This document shows, in pieces, positions 34,404 to 41,521 of a DNA stretch of 50,065 nt. The notes beneath the pieces are model-generated. The model searched no databases. It had not been told where the DNA came from and saw nothing but the letters and a program-made list of their open reading frames with translations. The number at the start of each line of letters is the position of its first letter. The stretch's first letter is position 1. Source of the stretch: Burkholderiales bacterium (GTDB taxonomy: Bacteria > Pseudomonadota > Gammaproteobacteria > Burkholderiales > Burkholderiaceae_C); contig RXJQ01000054.1 of assembly GCA_003963115.1 (NCBI GenBank), positions 1 through 50,065 of the forward strand, written 5' to 3'. Made by a program: the position numbers and the translations under genes.

Positions 34404-34421
34404 GCGGAAGGGACGACGATC

Positions 34422-34829
34422 ATGCTTCCAAACTGGACCGTGTCCCCCGCTGCCGAGAAGTTCATTCGGCGCATGGTGAAGTTCTCCGGCATGCCGGCCT
34501 CGGCGGGCTTTCGCCTCATCGTGACTGCGGGTGGCTGCTCAGGCTACAGCTCTGAGTTCACGGTGGAGGCGCAACCCGCCCCCGGTGACGAGGTGGCCGA
34601 TGTCAATGGCATCAAGGTCTTCCTGCCGGCCGAGACGCGTCTGCTGCTGGATGGCGTGATCGTCGATTTTGCCGACACCCCGACCAAGTCCGGCCTGACC
34701 TTCGTGAACCCGAATGCGGCGCCTTGCGCGTGCAGCAGCAGCGGCGACACGACCAGTTCAGCCCCGACCCTGGCCAAGATCGAGATCGGCTCGATCAAGG
34801 TGTCGTCCGCGCCGCGAACCACGGCCTGA
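34422..34829 (+). CDS. A-type (IscA/HesB-like) Fe-S carrier of the nifB operon
   Basis: A 135-residue A-type carrier. The three conserved cysteines are present in GGCSGYSSEF and in the C-terminal PCAC. The usual CGCG is changed to CAC, and about 30 further residues follow, longer than standard IscA. It probably holds or passes Fe-S clusters for nitrogenase maturation. It is the third A-type carrier in the window, the other two lying in the isc operon. It begins 18 bases after the ferredoxin. Confidence 0.88.
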   Translation: MLPNWTVSPAAEKFIRRMVKFSGMPASAGFRLIVTAGGCSGYSSEFTVEAQPAPGDEVADVNGIKVFLPAETRLLLDGVIVDFADTPTKSGLTFVNPNAAPCACSSSGDTTSSAPTLAKIEIGSIKVSSAPRTTA

Positions 34830-34863
34830 TGCATCCGGCATAGGCTTGACAGGCAGGACCAGC

Positions 34864-35508
34864 ATGCGCACCCAAGCAGACTCCTCGACCGGCAGCGCCA
34901 GCATGTCCGGCGAGCGCATGCTGGACGGCATGGGCTTTGACAGCACCGTGCTGGGCTTGGGCCTGCCTGCTCAGGCTGAAGCACTCATCGCCCAGGCCGG
35001 CCTGGTTCGCCAGGACCGTGCCAAGGCTGAGCCCTTTCTGCTGCAAGCCCGGGCCATGGCCCCGCATCATCCTGCCACCTTGATCGCGCTGTACCGCTTC
35101 CATTTCTATGGCCACCGCCTGCGTGAAGCTCGCGAGGTGGCACGCGAGGCACTGGGTATCGCACGCGGGGCGCTGGTACCGGGCCATCCAGACCCGGTGG
35201 CGGCGGACCTGCCTCCCATCACCGATGAGCAGGCGCGCTTTGATGCCGCCGTGCGCTTCTACCTGTTCACGCTCAAAGGGTTCGCCTACCTGAACCTGAG
35301 GCTGGGCGACATCGAAGTCGGTCGCGCAGCCCTCACGGAGCTGCAACGGCTGGATCCGCAGGATCGCGTGGGCGGCGCCGTGCTCTCGGTGGTGCTGGCG
35401 CGCGCCGAAGCGCATGACGCTGAGGACGATGCAGACGATGCGCTCGACTACGACCGCCAAGCCCTCTCTCAAGGCCGCATGCCGCATCGCGGCTGGGGGA
35501 CGACATGA
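34864..35508 (+). CDS. TPR-like helical protein in the nif operon
   Basis: A 214-residue mostly helical protein. Segments such as AEALIAQAGLVRQDRAKAEP, HPATLIALYRFHFYGHRLREA and AYLNLRLGDIEVGRAALTEL (each shortened here) have the spacing of tetratricopeptide repeats. TPR proteins bind partners and are not enzymes. It sits between the A-type carrier and the LRV/Fe-S gene, overlapping the latter by four bases, so a scaffolding job in cofactor or cluster assembly is a reasonable inference. No established name is recognised. Confidence 0.72.
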   Translation: MRTQADSSTGSASMSGERMLDGMGFDSTVLGLGLPAQAEALIAQAGLVRQDRAKAEPFLLQARAMAPHHPATLIALYRFHFYGHRLREAREVAREALGIARGALVPGHPDPVAADLPPITDEQARFDAAVRFYLFTLKGFAYLNLRLGDIEVGRAALTELQRLDPQDRVGGAVLSVVLARAEAHDAEDDADDALDYDRQALSQGRMPHRGWGTT

Positions 35509-36305
35509 TGGCCGGCCACTCCGTCCGGGCTCGCGCGCCAGCGGGCGACATCGTCGCCGTGGATTGGCTGGGCCAGCCGATCACGCAAGCCTCCTGCCAA
35601 GCCTGTGCCTATCAGTACCTCAAGGCCAGCGGCGGCTGCGAGATCGGCCATGCCTGCATGCAGGATGGCTACGCCCGCCGCATCGACCGCTTCTTCCGCT
35701 GGCACCCCGAGCTCGCCAAGGCCCAGTTGCAGCATCCCTACTTCGAGGTGCGCGCCATCGCGGCCCGCTACACCGAAGTATTCAACCTCCCGGGCATGAT
35801 CGACGACCCCGACGAAACCGTGCGCCTGCAACTGGCCTTGCGCCTGCCGCAGCGTGCGCTTCAAAAACTGATCGGCGACCCGCATCGCGAAGTACGCATC
35901 CGCGTGGCCCAGCGTCTGGACACGGACAAGCTCCCGGCCATGGTCCGCGACACCGACTATGGCGTGCGCCAGTGGGTCGCGCGCCGCCTGACCTTGGCAC
36001 TGCTGCCGGTACTCGTCTCCGATCCCGAGTCGGTGGTGCGTCAGGAAGTAGCGCAGCGCGTCGAGATGCCGACTTTGCTGCGCATGGTGTCTGACGAGGC
36101 AGCTGAAGTGCGGCGCATCGTGGCCCAACGGCTGCCCGCCGGCCTGCTGGAGCGCCTGGCATCAGACGAAGACCTCATCGTGCGTTGGGAAGTGGCCCAG
36201 CGTGCGGCCCCCGATCTCCTGCAGCGCATGCGGCATGACGAGGACAGCGAAGTCCGCGCCGCCGTGCTGCAGCGCCTGAACCAAGCTGGAGCACAACATG
36301 GTTGA
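35505..36305 (+). CDS. LRV-repeat protein with N-terminal 4Fe-4S domain
   Basis: A 266-residue protein of the kind first described from Azotobacter vinelandii. The N-terminal LRV_FeS domain carries Cys31, Cys34, Cys45 and Cys51 (C-X2-C-X10-C-X5-C), enough to ligate a [4Fe-4S] cluster. From about residue 75 on, some eight leucine-rich-variant repeats of about 24 residues follow (DPHREVRIRVAQRL, DPESVVRQEVAQRV, SDEDLIVRWEVAQR). Such repeats form a superhelix for protein binding. Its role in nitrogen fixation is undefined. It overlaps the TPR gene upstream and nifZ downstream. Confidence 0.88.
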   Translation: MMAGHSVRARAPAGDIVAVDWLGQPITQASCQACAYQYLKASGGCEIGHACMQDGYARRIDRFFRWHPELAKAQLQHPYFEVRAIAARYTEVFNLPGMIDDPDETVRLQLALRLPQRALQKLIGDPHREVRIRVAQRLDTDKLPAMVRDTDYGVRQWVARRLTLALLPVLVSDPESVVRQEVAQRVEMPTLLRMVSDEAAEVRRIVAQRLPAGLLERLASDEDLIVRWEVAQRAAPDLLQRMRHDEDSEVRAAVLQRLNQAGAQHG

Positions 36306-36636
36306 CATCGCCCGTGACGATGACCATGCCATCGAGGTGGCCGATCCACCGCGCTTTCACTACGGCGAGCGCGTGGTGGCCCGATCGACCATCCGCAACG
36401 ACGGCACCTTCAATGGCAGGGACATCGGTGAGGTGCTGGTCAAGAAGGGTGACGTCGGCTATGTGGTGTCCATCGGCACCTTCTTGCAGCAGTTCTACAT
36501 CTATGCCGTCGAGTTCACCGAGCACGGCTACCGCGTCGGCATGCGCGCCAAGGAGCTTATGACGCTGGACAACATCCCTGAGGACATCCTGGCACAGCTT
36601 GGCGACAAGGCCGAAGCGCTCAAGACACTTCGCTAG
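36298..36636 (+). CDS. nifZ: NifZ (first copy)
   Basis: A 112-residue NifZ-family protein, a chaperone that helps mature the second P-cluster of NifDK. FHYGERVVARSTIRNDGTF and GDVGYVVSIGTFLQQFYIYAVEF (split here) are the family core, with a beta-rich SH3-like pattern. It overlaps the LRV gene by eight bases. A second, more divergent NifZ gene follows after 15 bases. Confidence 0.9.
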   Translation: MVDIARDDDHAIEVADPPRFHYGERVVARSTIRNDGTFNGRDIGEVLVKKGDVGYVVSIGTFLQQFYIYAVEFTEHGYRVGMRAKELMTLDNIPEDILAQLGDKAEALKTLR

Positions 36637-36651
36637 ACACAAGGACACATC

Positions 36652-36975
36652 ATGATGATCGAACCCCGCGAACCGCAGTACCAATGGGGACAGAAAGTCG
36701 TTGCCCTGGTTGATCTGCTCAACGACGGCACCTACCCCGATCAGCCCGATGACGCCGTGCTGGTGGAGCTGGGCTGCGAAGGCGAGATCGTCCAGGTCGG
36801 CCACCACGAAGAGGCCAACCAGCCGGTCTACATGGTGGACTTCGATGGCCTGGTGATCGGCTGCGTCGAGGAAGAAATCATGTTGAGCATGGAGCTCAGC
36901 CAGCTGGCTGCCGAGGCCCGCGGGCAGCGACGCCTCCTGCCGGATGGCGAGCACTCACCGAGCGCCACGCCATGA
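36652..36975 (+). CDS. nifZ: NifZ-like protein (second copy)
   Basis: A 107-residue NifZ-family protein. YQWGQKVVALVDLLNDGTYPD and GCEGEIVQVGHHEEANQPVYMVDF (split) align with the first copy. It ends with a longer polar tail (AEARGQRRLLPDGEHSP). Tandem nifZ genes are known in some betaproteobacterial nif clusters. Whether the two copies act on different steps is not known. AAGGACACATC precedes the tandem ATG codons. Confidence 0.87.
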   Translation: MMIEPREPQYQWGQKVVALVDLLNDGTYPDQPDDAVLVELGCEGEIVQVGHHEEANQPVYMVDFDGLVIGCVEEEIMLSMELSQLAAEARGQRRLLPDGEHSPSATP

Positions 36976-37322
36976 CCTACCTTGCGCACACCCCTCAACA
37001 TGGCCCGGCCATGGTCCATGAGATGGACCGGGTGCGCATCGTGCGCGCCTTGCGTCAGCGTGTGCGCTACCGCTACGTTCAACCTCATGTTGAGCGCGCG
37101 GACGAAGGCGGCTGGGTGATCAAGAGCCCTTGCTGCTCCCGCAACGTCGACCCGACCGGCGGCGTGATCGACATTGCCTGGGTCGAGCCCACGGAAGGCG
37201 CCTGGTCCTTGTACTTCAAGGACCACGTCCATGAGCGCTGGGTCCTGCACGATGAATCGCGGCATCTGCAGCCCCTGCTCGATGAGATCTGCGTCGACAC
37301 GATGCGTGTGTTCTGGCCCTGA
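36972..37322 (+). CDS. Small conserved protein of the nif operon (unknown function)
   Basis: A 116-residue soluble protein starting in an ATGA overlap with the second nifZ. It contains a basic N-terminal half (RIVRALRQRVRYRYVQPH), a Cys pair in SPCCSRNVDP and an aromatic C-terminal half (WSLYFKDHVHERW). The latter resembles DUF3024 proteins, which is a tentative match. The Cys pair could bind metal. No function can be given. Confidence 0.7.
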   Translation: MTYLAHTPQHGPAMVHEMDRVRIVRALRQRVRYRYVQPHVERADEGGWVIKSPCCSRNVDPTGGVIDIAWVEPTEGAWSLYFKDHVHERWVLHDESRHLQPLLDEICVDTMRVFWP

Positions 37323-37331
37323 AAGACCCCC

Positions 37332-38522
37332 ATGAACCCAGACTGGATCTACCTGGACAACAACGCCACGACCGAGCCGTCAACAGGCGTGGTGGGCGCC
37401 ATGGCCCTGGCCTTGCGCCAAACGTGGGCCAATGCCTCATCCTCACACGCCATGGGCCAGGAAGCGCGGCAGGCACTGGCCATGGCCCGTGCGCAGGTGG
37501 CCAAGATGCTCAGCTGCAAACCGGCCGAGGTGGTGTTCACCAGCGGGGCCACTGAAGCCAACCACATGGCGCTTCGCGGTGCCGTCGGCTTCAACAGCCG
37601 CCAGGGCCTGGTGCTCAGTGCTGGCGAGCATGCAGGCGTGCAGAAGCTGGCGCGGCACCTCAAGGAGCGCCAACAGGTAGACGTCAGCTGGATCGGCCTG
37701 AACGCCGATGGCACGCTGAACATGGCTCAGGCAAACGCCCTGATCACCTCGGACGTGTCGCTGGTGTCCGTGATGGCAGCCAACAATGAAACCGGCGTGC
37801 TCATGCCCATCGGCGAGCTGGCGCGTCTGGCCCATGAACGCGGCGCCCTGCTGCACGTGGACGCCACCCAGTTGATCGGCAAGCTGCCCTTTGACTTTGG
37901 CAAGTCGGGGGCAGATCTGGTCTCGCTGTCGGCTCACAAGTTCCACGGCCCCAAGGGCGTCGGCGCTTTGATCGTGCGTCAAGGCCTGAACTGGCCCGCG
38001 CTGTTCATGGGAACGCAGGAGCGTGCTCGCCGTGGTGGTACCGAGAACCTGCCCGGCATCCTGGGCATGGGGGCCGCCGCTGAAAGGCTCAACTTGTCGC
38101 CAGCGCAATGGCTGACGCAAACCAGGCAGCAGGCCCATCAGCGCGACACCCTGGAACAGGGTCTCAAGGCCGCGCTGCCAGGCACCGTGGTCTTTGCAGG
38201 CCATGCACCACGCCTCCCCAACACCGTCTATGTGCGATTCGGCCATGTGCACGCCGATGTGGTGCTCAACCGCCTTGATCGCATGGGCGTCATGGCCTCA
38301 TCGGGTGCCGCCTGCTCGGCCTCGGGCAACGAGCCCTCTCCCGTGTTGATGGCCATGGGCGTGACGCGTGAAGAGGCGCTGTGCGCGGTGCGCTTCAGCC
38401 TGTCCACCCACAACACCGCCCAGCAGATCCAGACCGTGCTCGAACGCCTGCCGCTGGAGCTCGCTCCCCTCATGGCCGAACACGCGCCCCCGATAGATCA
38501 ACCCACTGGAGTTTTTGCATGA
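37332..38522 (+). CDS. nifS: NifS-like cysteine desulfurase
   Basis: A 396-residue PLP enzyme that releases sulfur from cysteine for Fe-S cluster assembly. YLDNNATTEPS, TSGATEANHMAL, AANNETGV, HVDATQLIGK, the PLP Lys in SAHKFHGPKG, RRGGTENLPG and the catalytic Cys in SSGAACSASGNEPS are all visible. Spacing of the active-site loop is that of group I (NifS/IscS). Unusually it has no nifU beside it. A second group I enzyme (IscS) lies 7 kb downstream. It overlaps nifT by four bases. Confidence 0.9.
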   Translation: MNPDWIYLDNNATTEPSTGVVGAMALALRQTWANASSSHAMGQEARQALAMARAQVAKMLSCKPAEVVFTSGATEANHMALRGAVGFNSRQGLVLSAGEHAGVQKLARHLKERQQVDVSWIGLNADGTLNMAQANALITSDVSLVSVMAANNETGVLMPIGELARLAHERGALLHVDATQLIGKLPFDFGKSGADLVSLSAHKFHGPKGVGALIVRQGLNWPALFMGTQERARRGGTENLPGILGMGAAAERLNLSPAQWLTQTRQQAHQRDTLEQGLKAALPGTVVFAGHAPRLPNTVYVRFGHVHADVVLNRLDRMGVMASSGAACSASGNEPSPVLMAMGVTREEALCAVRFSLSTHNTAQQIQTVLERLPLELAPLMAEHAPPIDQPTGVFA

Positions 38523-38740
38523 AGATCATGATCCGCAAGGGCGCCGACGGCATCCTGTCTGTCTACGTTCCCAAGAAGGACCTCGAAGAGCCCATCACCC
38601 AGATGGAAAAACCGGCCATGTGGGGCGGCACCGTCACCCTGGCCAACGGCTGGCAACTGGCCCTGCCCGAGATGGCCGACGACACCAGGTTGCCCATCAC
38701 CGTCGAGGCCAAGCGCCTGACCTCGGGCGAGGAAGTCTGA
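38519..38740 (+). CDS. nifT: NifT/FixU family protein
   Basis: A 73-residue NifT protein. MKIMIRKGADGILSVYVPKKDLEE and WGGTVTLANGWQL (both shortened) are family signatures. It starts in an ATGA overlap with the nifS-like gene, which is good evidence of coupling. NifT is conserved in nif operons but mutants are mild, and its function is unclear. Confidence 0.92.
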   Translation: MKIMIRKGADGILSVYVPKKDLEEPITQMEKPAMWGGTVTLANGWQLALPEMADDTRLPITVEAKRLTSGEEV

Positions 38741-38754
38741 GCTTGGAGCGCGCC

Positions 38755-39018
38755 ATGGCCATCACAACAGCACAAATCGCCGAAGCCGCGTCCATCCTGG
38801 GTGAGTCGGAATCCGTGCGCGCCGCCGCCGCCCGCATCCGCGAGCGCTTTGCGCCCTTGCGTGCCCTGGTGCTGGACGCCTTCGACATGCGCGGCGAGCA
38901 GCCCGTGGCCCAGACAGGTGCCAACCGCGCGCTCTACCTCATGTCCACCGATGGCCATTGCTGGCACGTCACCAGCGAGCCCCAGCAAGCCTCGGCCTTC
39001 GTGCTGACCCAAAACTGA
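38755..39018 (+). CDS. Small nif-operon protein, DUF6129-like
   Basis: An 87-residue protein with an Ala-rich helical first half (ITTAQIAEAASILGESESVRAAAARI, shortened) and a second half with GANRALYLMSTDGHCWHVTS. I recall similar short proteins next to nifT annotated DUF6129; this is from memory. GGAG precedes the start at 38755. The gene lies 14 bases after nifT and 16 before the DegT-like gene, so it belongs to the operon. Function unknown. Confidence 0.75.
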   Translation: MAITTAQIAEAASILGESESVRAAAARIRERFAPLRALVLDAFDMRGEQPVAQTGANRALYLMSTDGHCWHVTSEPQQASAFVLTQN

Positions 39019-39034
39019 AGAAGGACGACCGCTC

Positions 39035-40222
39035 ATGGACCCGCAGACCGAAGCCGATGTGAGCACCGAAGAAGACCAGGGCGACTGGCTCTATCTATCG
39101 GACCCCGACATCACCACCGATGAATTGGAGGCCACGGTGCTGACCCTGCGCAGCAACCAGCTTTCCGCAGGGCCGAATGTGTTGGCGTTCGAGCAGGCCA
39201 TGGCCGCCTATGTGGGTCGTGCCCACGCCGCCGCCGTGGGCAGTGGCACCTTGGGGCTGTGCCTGTCGCTCAAGGTCCTGGGCATTGGTCCGGGCGATGA
39301 GGTGCTCACCGCCGCCTACGCCTGGCACCAGATCGCGCACGCCATCACCATCGTCGGCGCCACGCCCATCCTGGTCGATATTGACTACTGGTCCGGCTGC
39401 ATCGACCCCGTGAAGGCCGCCGAGAAGGCCACCCCTCGTACCAAGGCCATCCTGGCCAGCAACATCAATGGGCATCCAGCCGACTGGAAGGCCCTGCGTG
39501 AACTGGCCGACCGCTATCAGCTCAAGCTGATCGAAGACAGCACGGAAGCCGTGGGCTCGCGCTATCAAGGCCGGCTCACGGGCAGCTTTGGCGACGTGGC
39601 CATCTTCGACTTCTCCCAGCCCTCTGCCTTGTGCTGCGGCCAGGGCGGCATGGTGCTCACCGATGACCCGACCATTGCCAGTGAGCTGGGCTACCTGCGC
39701 GAGCGTCGCATCAGCGACCGCACATCGGTGTCGGTGGGCAGCCGCGTGCCCTGGCAGGCCAGCATGAGCGACCTGGACGCCGCATTGGGCCTGGCCCAGC
39801 TGCGCCGCATCGACGAGATCCTGATGAAGCGCAAGCAGGTCGAGGGCTGGTACCACAAGGAGATGCAGACCTTCGAAGGCATCAAGCCGCCTTATCTGGC
39901 CGACCACATCGACGAAGTGCACTGGATGCTCTACAAGATCCACCTGGGCAAACGCTTCACGGGCAGTGCACGCAACCAGATCATCGAGGACATGGAGTCC
40001 AACTCGGTTGAATCGGCCATCTACTGCGTCCCCCTGCACCAGCAGTTCCATTACCAGCGTGCCGGCTGGCATCGGGGCCTCTTGCCCAACACCGAACGCA
40101 TCGCCGACCGCTCCCTGACCCTGCCCTTCCACACGCACCTGGACGAGGACGAGGTCAAGTACATCGTCAAGACGCTCAAGGATGCCTCCCTGAACGTGGG
40201 TGCGGGCGCAGCCATTTATTGA
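39035..40222 (+). CDS. DegT/DnrJ/EryC1-like protein lacking the PLP lysine
   Basis: A 395-residue protein with the fold-type-I layout of sugar aminotransferases: AVGSGTLGLCLSLK, GDEVLTAAYAWHQIAHA, KAILASNINGHPADW, LIEDSTEAVGSRYQGRLTGSFGDVA (shortened) and ASMSDLDAALGLAQLRR. Asp168, which normally contacts the PLP nitrogen, is present. The segment that should read FSFHPxK-xxxxGEGG reads FDFSQPS-ALCCGQGG, so the Schiff-base Lys is Ser197. It is therefore unlikely to be a normal aminotransferase; it may bind PLP or a nucleotide sugar non-covalently, dehydrate like ColD, or be structural. Its operon position points to nitrogen fixation rather than cell-wall sugars. Confidence 0.85.
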   Translation: MDPQTEADVSTEEDQGDWLYLSDPDITTDELEATVLTLRSNQLSAGPNVLAFEQAMAAYVGRAHAAAVGSGTLGLCLSLKVLGIGPGDEVLTAAYAWHQIAHAITIVGATPILVDIDYWSGCIDPVKAAEKATPRTKAILASNINGHPADWKALRELADRYQLKLIEDSTEAVGSRYQGRLTGSFGDVAIFDFSQPSALCCGQGGMVLTDDPTIASELGYLRERRISDRTSVSVGSRVPWQASMSDLDAALGLAQLRRIDEILMKRKQVEGWYHKEMQTFEGIKPPYLADHIDEVHWMLYKIHLGKRFTGSARNQIIEDMESNSVESAIYCVPLHQQFHYQRAGWHRGLLPNTERIADRSLTLPFHTHLDEDEVKYIVKTLKDASLNVGAGAAIY

Positions 40223-40243
40223 TGAGACCCGAAGGAAGAGACC

Positions 40244-41107
40244 ATGTCCGCCGTTGATACGCCCTCCACCGCCACGGCCACCCAGGTCGACTGGCTTGCC
40301 GCCGTGCGCCAAAGCCTGCAAGAAGGCAAGGTCGTTCCCTATCTGGGTCCGGGTCTGTTGGACCTGGTACCCGATGCGCCCGTGCCTGCCACACCTGAGG
40401 CCCTGGTCGCCTTGCTCACGGCGAAGGCGACCGTGCCGCACAAGATCCGCAACCGCCTCACGCAGGCTGCGCAATACATTGAGAACTTCAAACACCGCAA
40501 GAGCCTGGTCAAGCAGATGGACGAGGCCTTCAACAAGGTGCCAAAGCCCAGTGCCCTGCATGAATGGATCGCCAAGCTGGCGCCCCCCCTGGTGGTGGAG
40601 AGCTGGTACGACGACACCCTGGTCTCGGCCTTTTCCCAACACCGTGCTGCGAGCGACTGGGGACAGGTGCAAGGGCTGTCGCAGTCAGAACATTTCGGCA
40701 CCTGGACAGCCTTCTACGACGCACAAGGTCAGCTGGCAGAGAGCTGCTCGCCAGCTTGGAAGTCGCTGGTGTACCGCCCCATCGGTGGTCATGCCCCGGC
40801 CAGCAACTACCTGGTGTCGGACTCTGACTACGTGGAAGTGCTCACCGAGATCGACATCCAGACGCCCATCCCGACGGAGGTGCAGTCCCTGCGTCAGGGC
40901 CGCAGCTTCCTGTTCCTGGGCTGCCGCTTCAACGACCAGCTCACGCGCAGCTTCGCGCGCCAGATCATCAAGCGCTCCAGCAACCGCCATTGGGCTGTGC
41001 TGCCCCATGAACCCACGCGCATGGAGGCGCGCTTCCTCGAAGAAAACCAGGTCTCACGCATTGACCTGCCATTGGCCGAAGTCGCAGCCCTGCTGTGCTC
41101 GGCCTGA
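40244..41107 (+). CDS. SIR2-like protein with degenerate NAD motifs
   Basis: A 287-residue protein whose pattern follows the bacterial SIR2_2 domain: KVVPYLGPGLLDL (for GAG-x-S), PPLVVESWYDDTLVSAF (for TNYDxLLE), VYRPIGGHAP (for the catalytic HG), SDSDYVEVL, and FLFLGCRFNDQL (for LFLGxSxxD). The Asn of TNYD and the HG histidine appear replaced, so NAD hydrolysis is doubtful. SIR2-like domains are common in anti-phage systems, but here the gene is buried in a nif operon with 20-base spacing from the DegT-like gene. A regulatory or structural use is inference. Confidence 0.72.
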   Translation: MSAVDTPSTATATQVDWLAAVRQSLQEGKVVPYLGPGLLDLVPDAPVPATPEALVALLTAKATVPHKIRNRLTQAAQYIENFKHRKSLVKQMDEAFNKVPKPSALHEWIAKLAPPLVVESWYDDTLVSAFSQHRAASDWGQVQGLSQSEHFGTWTAFYDAQGQLAESCSPAWKSLVYRPIGGHAPASNYLVSDSDYVEVLTEIDIQTPIPTEVQSLRQGRSFLFLGCRFNDQLTRSFARQIIKRSSNRHWAVLPHEPTRMEARFLEENQVSRIDLPLAEVAALLCSA

Positions 41108-41164
41108 CCCGCACGATGTCCCCATAACGACACCGCCTTTTGACCCCAACGGAGAAGCACCACC

Positions 41165-41461
41165 ATGACCACCCTCACCATCCTCCCCGCCGGCATCACG
41201 GCTGAAGCCGCCCCTGGCACCAATCTGCTGGCCGCCATCAAGGCTGCAGGCGCGGCCATCATGAGCAAATGCGAAGGCAAGGCCCAGTGCGGCGCCTGCC
41301 ATGTCTTCATCCAGGAAGGCCGCAAGAGCCTGTCCAAGATCCAGCGCACCGAGAACGAGAAGCTCGACACCATCGTCGGCGTGGGCTCCAAGTCGCGTCT
41401 GGCCTGCCAGGCCACGCTGGGTGAAGAGCCCGTGACGGTCGAACTGCTGAGCTTCGTCTGA
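41165..41461 (+). CDS. [2Fe-2S] ferredoxin of the nif operon
   Basis: A 98-residue adrenodoxin/ISC-type ferredoxin. The ligands lie in CEGKAQCGAC (C-X5-C-X2-C) and RLACQ. It may supply low-potential electrons to nitrogenase maturation or to the adjoining FAD protein. It differs from the ISC ferredoxin at 48484 in its loop (RTENEKLDTIVGVGSKS). The preceding spacer of 57 bases holds GGAGAAG, a good ribosome site. It lies between the SIR2-like and FAD genes. Confidence 0.9.
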   Translation: MTTLTILPAGITAEAAPGTNLLAAIKAAGAAIMSKCEGKAQCGACHVFIQEGRKSLSKIQRTENEKLDTIVGVGSKSRLACQATLGEEPVTVELLSFV

Positions 41462-41521
41462 CGCCAACAGCACCGTGCTTGAGCCGTCTTCGCTGACGGC
41501 TGTCAGCCTGGGAGACACACC

